DNA from: an uncultured Variovorax sp.
GTDB lineage: Bacteria; Pseudomonadota; Gammaproteobacteria; Burkholderiales; Burkholderiaceae
Assembly: GCA_946478645.1 (NCBI GenBank)
Contig: CAMLCW010000320.1
Coordinates: 1 to 6,027 of the forward strand
Reading direction: 5' to 3'
Length of the DNA stretch: 6,027 bases
The position numbers were made by a program, and so were the translations under genes. The notes beneath the pieces were generated by a model. It was not told the origin of the DNA. It ran no database searches and saw nothing but the letters and a program-made list of their open reading frames with translations. Positions 4,703-6,027 of this stretch are shown here, in pieces; position 1 is the stretch's first letter; each line of letters begins with the position of its first letter.

Positions 4703-6027
4703 TCAGCGCACCCGCATGCCGGGTGTCGCGCCGGGCCAGGGTTCGAGCACGTGGATGCCGGGCTGGGCTTTCTCGTCGGCGTGGCTCGCGGCCAGCACCA
4801 TGCCCTCGCTGATGCCGAACTTCATCTTGCGCGGCGCAAGGTTGGCGACCAGCACCGTGAGCTTGCCCACGAGCTGCTCAGGCTGGTAGGCAGAGGCGAT
4901 GCCGCTGAACACGTTGCGGGTCTTTTCCTCGCCCGCGTCGAGCGTGAGCCGCAGCAGCTTGGTCGAGCCCTCGACCTTCTCGCAGGCGACGATCTTCGCG
5001 ATGCGCAGGTCGATCTTCGCGAAATCGTCGATGGTGATCGTGGGCGCGATCGCCTCGCCGCCCGGCAGCGCCTGGGCATCGGCGGCCGCTTCGGGGGCGG
5101 TGCCGGCGGCGGGTTCGGGGGCGTCGAAGAGCTTGTCGACCATCTTCGGGTCGGCGCGCTGCATCAGGTGCTTGTACTCGCCGATGGCATGGCCCGCGGG
5201 CAGCGCCTGGGCGGCATCGGCCCAGGTCAGCGGCGCGATGCCGAGGAAGGCCTCGACCTTCGTGGCGAGCGCCGGCAGCACCGGCTTCAGGTACAGCGTG
5301 AGCAGGCGGAAGGCCTCGATGCAGACGGTGCACACGTCGTGCAGCCGCGCTTCCTGGCCTTCCTTCTTGGCGAGTTCCCAGGGCTTGTTCTGGTCGACGT
5401 ACTCGTTCACCTTGTCGGCGAGCGCCATCGTCTCGCGCAGCGCGCGCGCGTAGTCGCGCCCGTCGTACAGCGAATGCAGCTGCCCCGCCGCGTCGCGCAA
5501 CGCGAACAGCAGCGCATCGCCATCGGCCGACACTTCGCCGAGCTTGCCGCCGAAGCGCTTGCCGATGAAGCCGGCCGCGCGGCTCGCGATGTTGATGTAC
5601 TTGCCCACGAGGTCGCTGTTGACGCGCGCGACGAAGTCCTCGGGGTTGAAGTCGATGTCCTCGTTGCGGCCGTTGAGCTTGGCCGCGATGTAGTAGCGCA
5701 GCCACTCGGGGTCGAGCCCGATCGAGAGGTAGCGCAGCGGGTCGATGCCGGTGCCGCGGCTCTTGCTCATCTTCTCGCCGCTCACCGTGAGGTGGCCGTG
5801 CACGTACACCGCGTCGGGCGCCTTGCGGCCGCTGAAATGCAGCATCGCGGGCCAGAAGAGGGTGTGGAAGGTGATGATGTCCTTGCCGATGAAGTGCACC
5901 TGCTCCAGGTCGGGGTCGGCCATGTACTCGGTGTAGGAGATGCCGTCGCCGCCGAGCTCGATGCAGCGCTTGTCGAGCAGGTTCTTGAGCGAGGCCAGGT
6001 AGCCCACGGGCGCGTCGAGCCAGACGT
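4703..6027 (-). CDS. metG: Methionyl-tRNA synthetase, C-terminal part (cut by right window edge)
   Basis: MetG charges tRNA-Met and initiator tRNA with methionine in the cytoplasm. The last 440 residues are present. The frame is open to the window edge and reads [12 protein letters not shown] at the boundary, a conserved internal MetG stretch, so the GTG at 6007 is an internal valine and not the start. Counting from the first full codon: the KMSKS ATP-binding loop (G-E-K-M-S-K-S) is at 85-89, DNA 5759-5773. The helical anticodon-binding domain spans about 110-290 and includes [10 protein letters not shown] at 213-222. An Ala/Pro-rich linker covers about 303-325. The C-terminal EMAP/Arc1p-like tRNA-binding and dimerisation domain is at about 332-440 ([15 protein letters not shown], then [17 protein letters not shown]). 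The missing upstream part would hold the HIGH motif and any zinc-binding insert. The gene continues after 11 bases into the crotonase gene. No frameshift is visible. Confidence 0.97.
   Translation of the reverse strand, partial: VWLDAPVGYLASLKNLLDKRCIELGGDGISYTEYMADPDLEQVHFIGKDIITFHTLFWPAMLHFSGRKAPDAVYVHGHLTVSGEKMSKSRGTGIDPLRYLSIGLDPEWLRYYIAAKLNGRNEDIDFNPEDFVARVNSDLVGKYINIASRAAGFIGKRFGGKLGEVSADGDALLFALRDAAGQLHSLYDGRDYARALRETMALADKVNEYVDQNKPWELAKKEGQEARLHDVCTVCIEAFRLLTLYLKPVLPALATKVEAFLGIAPLTWADAAQALPAGHAIGEYKHLMQRADPKMVDKLFDAPEPAAGTAPEAAADAQALPGGEAIAPTITIDDFAKIDLRIAKIVACEKVEGSTKLLRLTLDAGEEKTRNVFSGIASAYQPEQLVGKLTVLVANLAPRKMKFGISEGMVLAASHADEKAQPGIHVLEPWPGATPGMRVR

Noticed and set aside
4878..5705. 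Second minus-strand open frame inside metG
   Set aside because: It is a frame-shifted shadow of metG with Arg/Ala-rich translation; the metG frame carries KMSKS and the tRNA-binding domain.
6005..6007. GTG as the start of a short metG
   Set aside because: The frame stays open to the edge and reads [12 protein letters not shown], a conserved internal MetG segment, so the gene is cut by the window and not short.
1..6027. Search for mobile elements, CRISPR repeats, tRNA or rRNA genes, riboswitches and defence or toxin-antitoxin genes
   Set aside because: No transposase or integrase motif, no regularly spaced repeats and no tRNA-like cloverleaf sequence was seen; coding genes fill almost the whole window with gaps under 70 bases.

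Overview
The window is GC-rich (about two thirds G+C by eye, with strong G/C preference at third codon positions) and carries ordinary chromosomal genes of a proteobacterium. Two points suggest a betaproteobacterium, most likely a member of the Comamonadaceae (Variovorax/Acidovorax-like): a DUF3460 small protein beside scpA, and a short AT-rich hairpin of a kind I associate with that family. The assignment rests on protein and motif recognition only, with no database comparison.

Layout, left to right. Positions 1-1346 hold three minus-strand genes read in the order DUF3460 protein, scpA (chromosome segregation/condensation subunit), then nadB (L-aspartate oxidase, first step of NAD synthesis, cut by the left edge). 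They are closely spaced and probably co-transcribed from a promoter near 1370. Divergent from them, on the plus strand, is a single lipoprotein gene (1386-1892) with two BamE/SmpA-like repeats. It converges on a minus-strand SulP anion transporter with a C-terminal STAS domain (1889-3592). The two stop codons interlock in the tetranucleotide CTAG.

Upstream of the transporter, also on the minus strand, are a small Gly/Ala-rich lipoprotein (3655-3879), a crotonase-fold protein lacking at least one usual catalytic glutamate (3936-4691), and metG (methionyl-tRNA synthetase), cut by the right edge. metG and the crotonase gene are 11 bases apart and look like one transcription unit. It ends in a hairpin whose loop is exactly the crotonase stop codon.

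Two genes (nadB, metG) are partial only because of the window edges. No mobile element, CRISPR array, tRNA, rRNA, phage gene or toxin-antitoxin pair is visible. All intergenic gaps are under 70 bases, and long open frames opposite the genes are by-products of high GC. I see no new multi-gene system. The points most worth a second look are the stop-codon hairpin, the interlocked convergent gene ends with an inverted repeat, the lipoprotein with Asp after its lipobox Cys, the degenerate crotonase active site and the uncharacterised DUF3460 gene.
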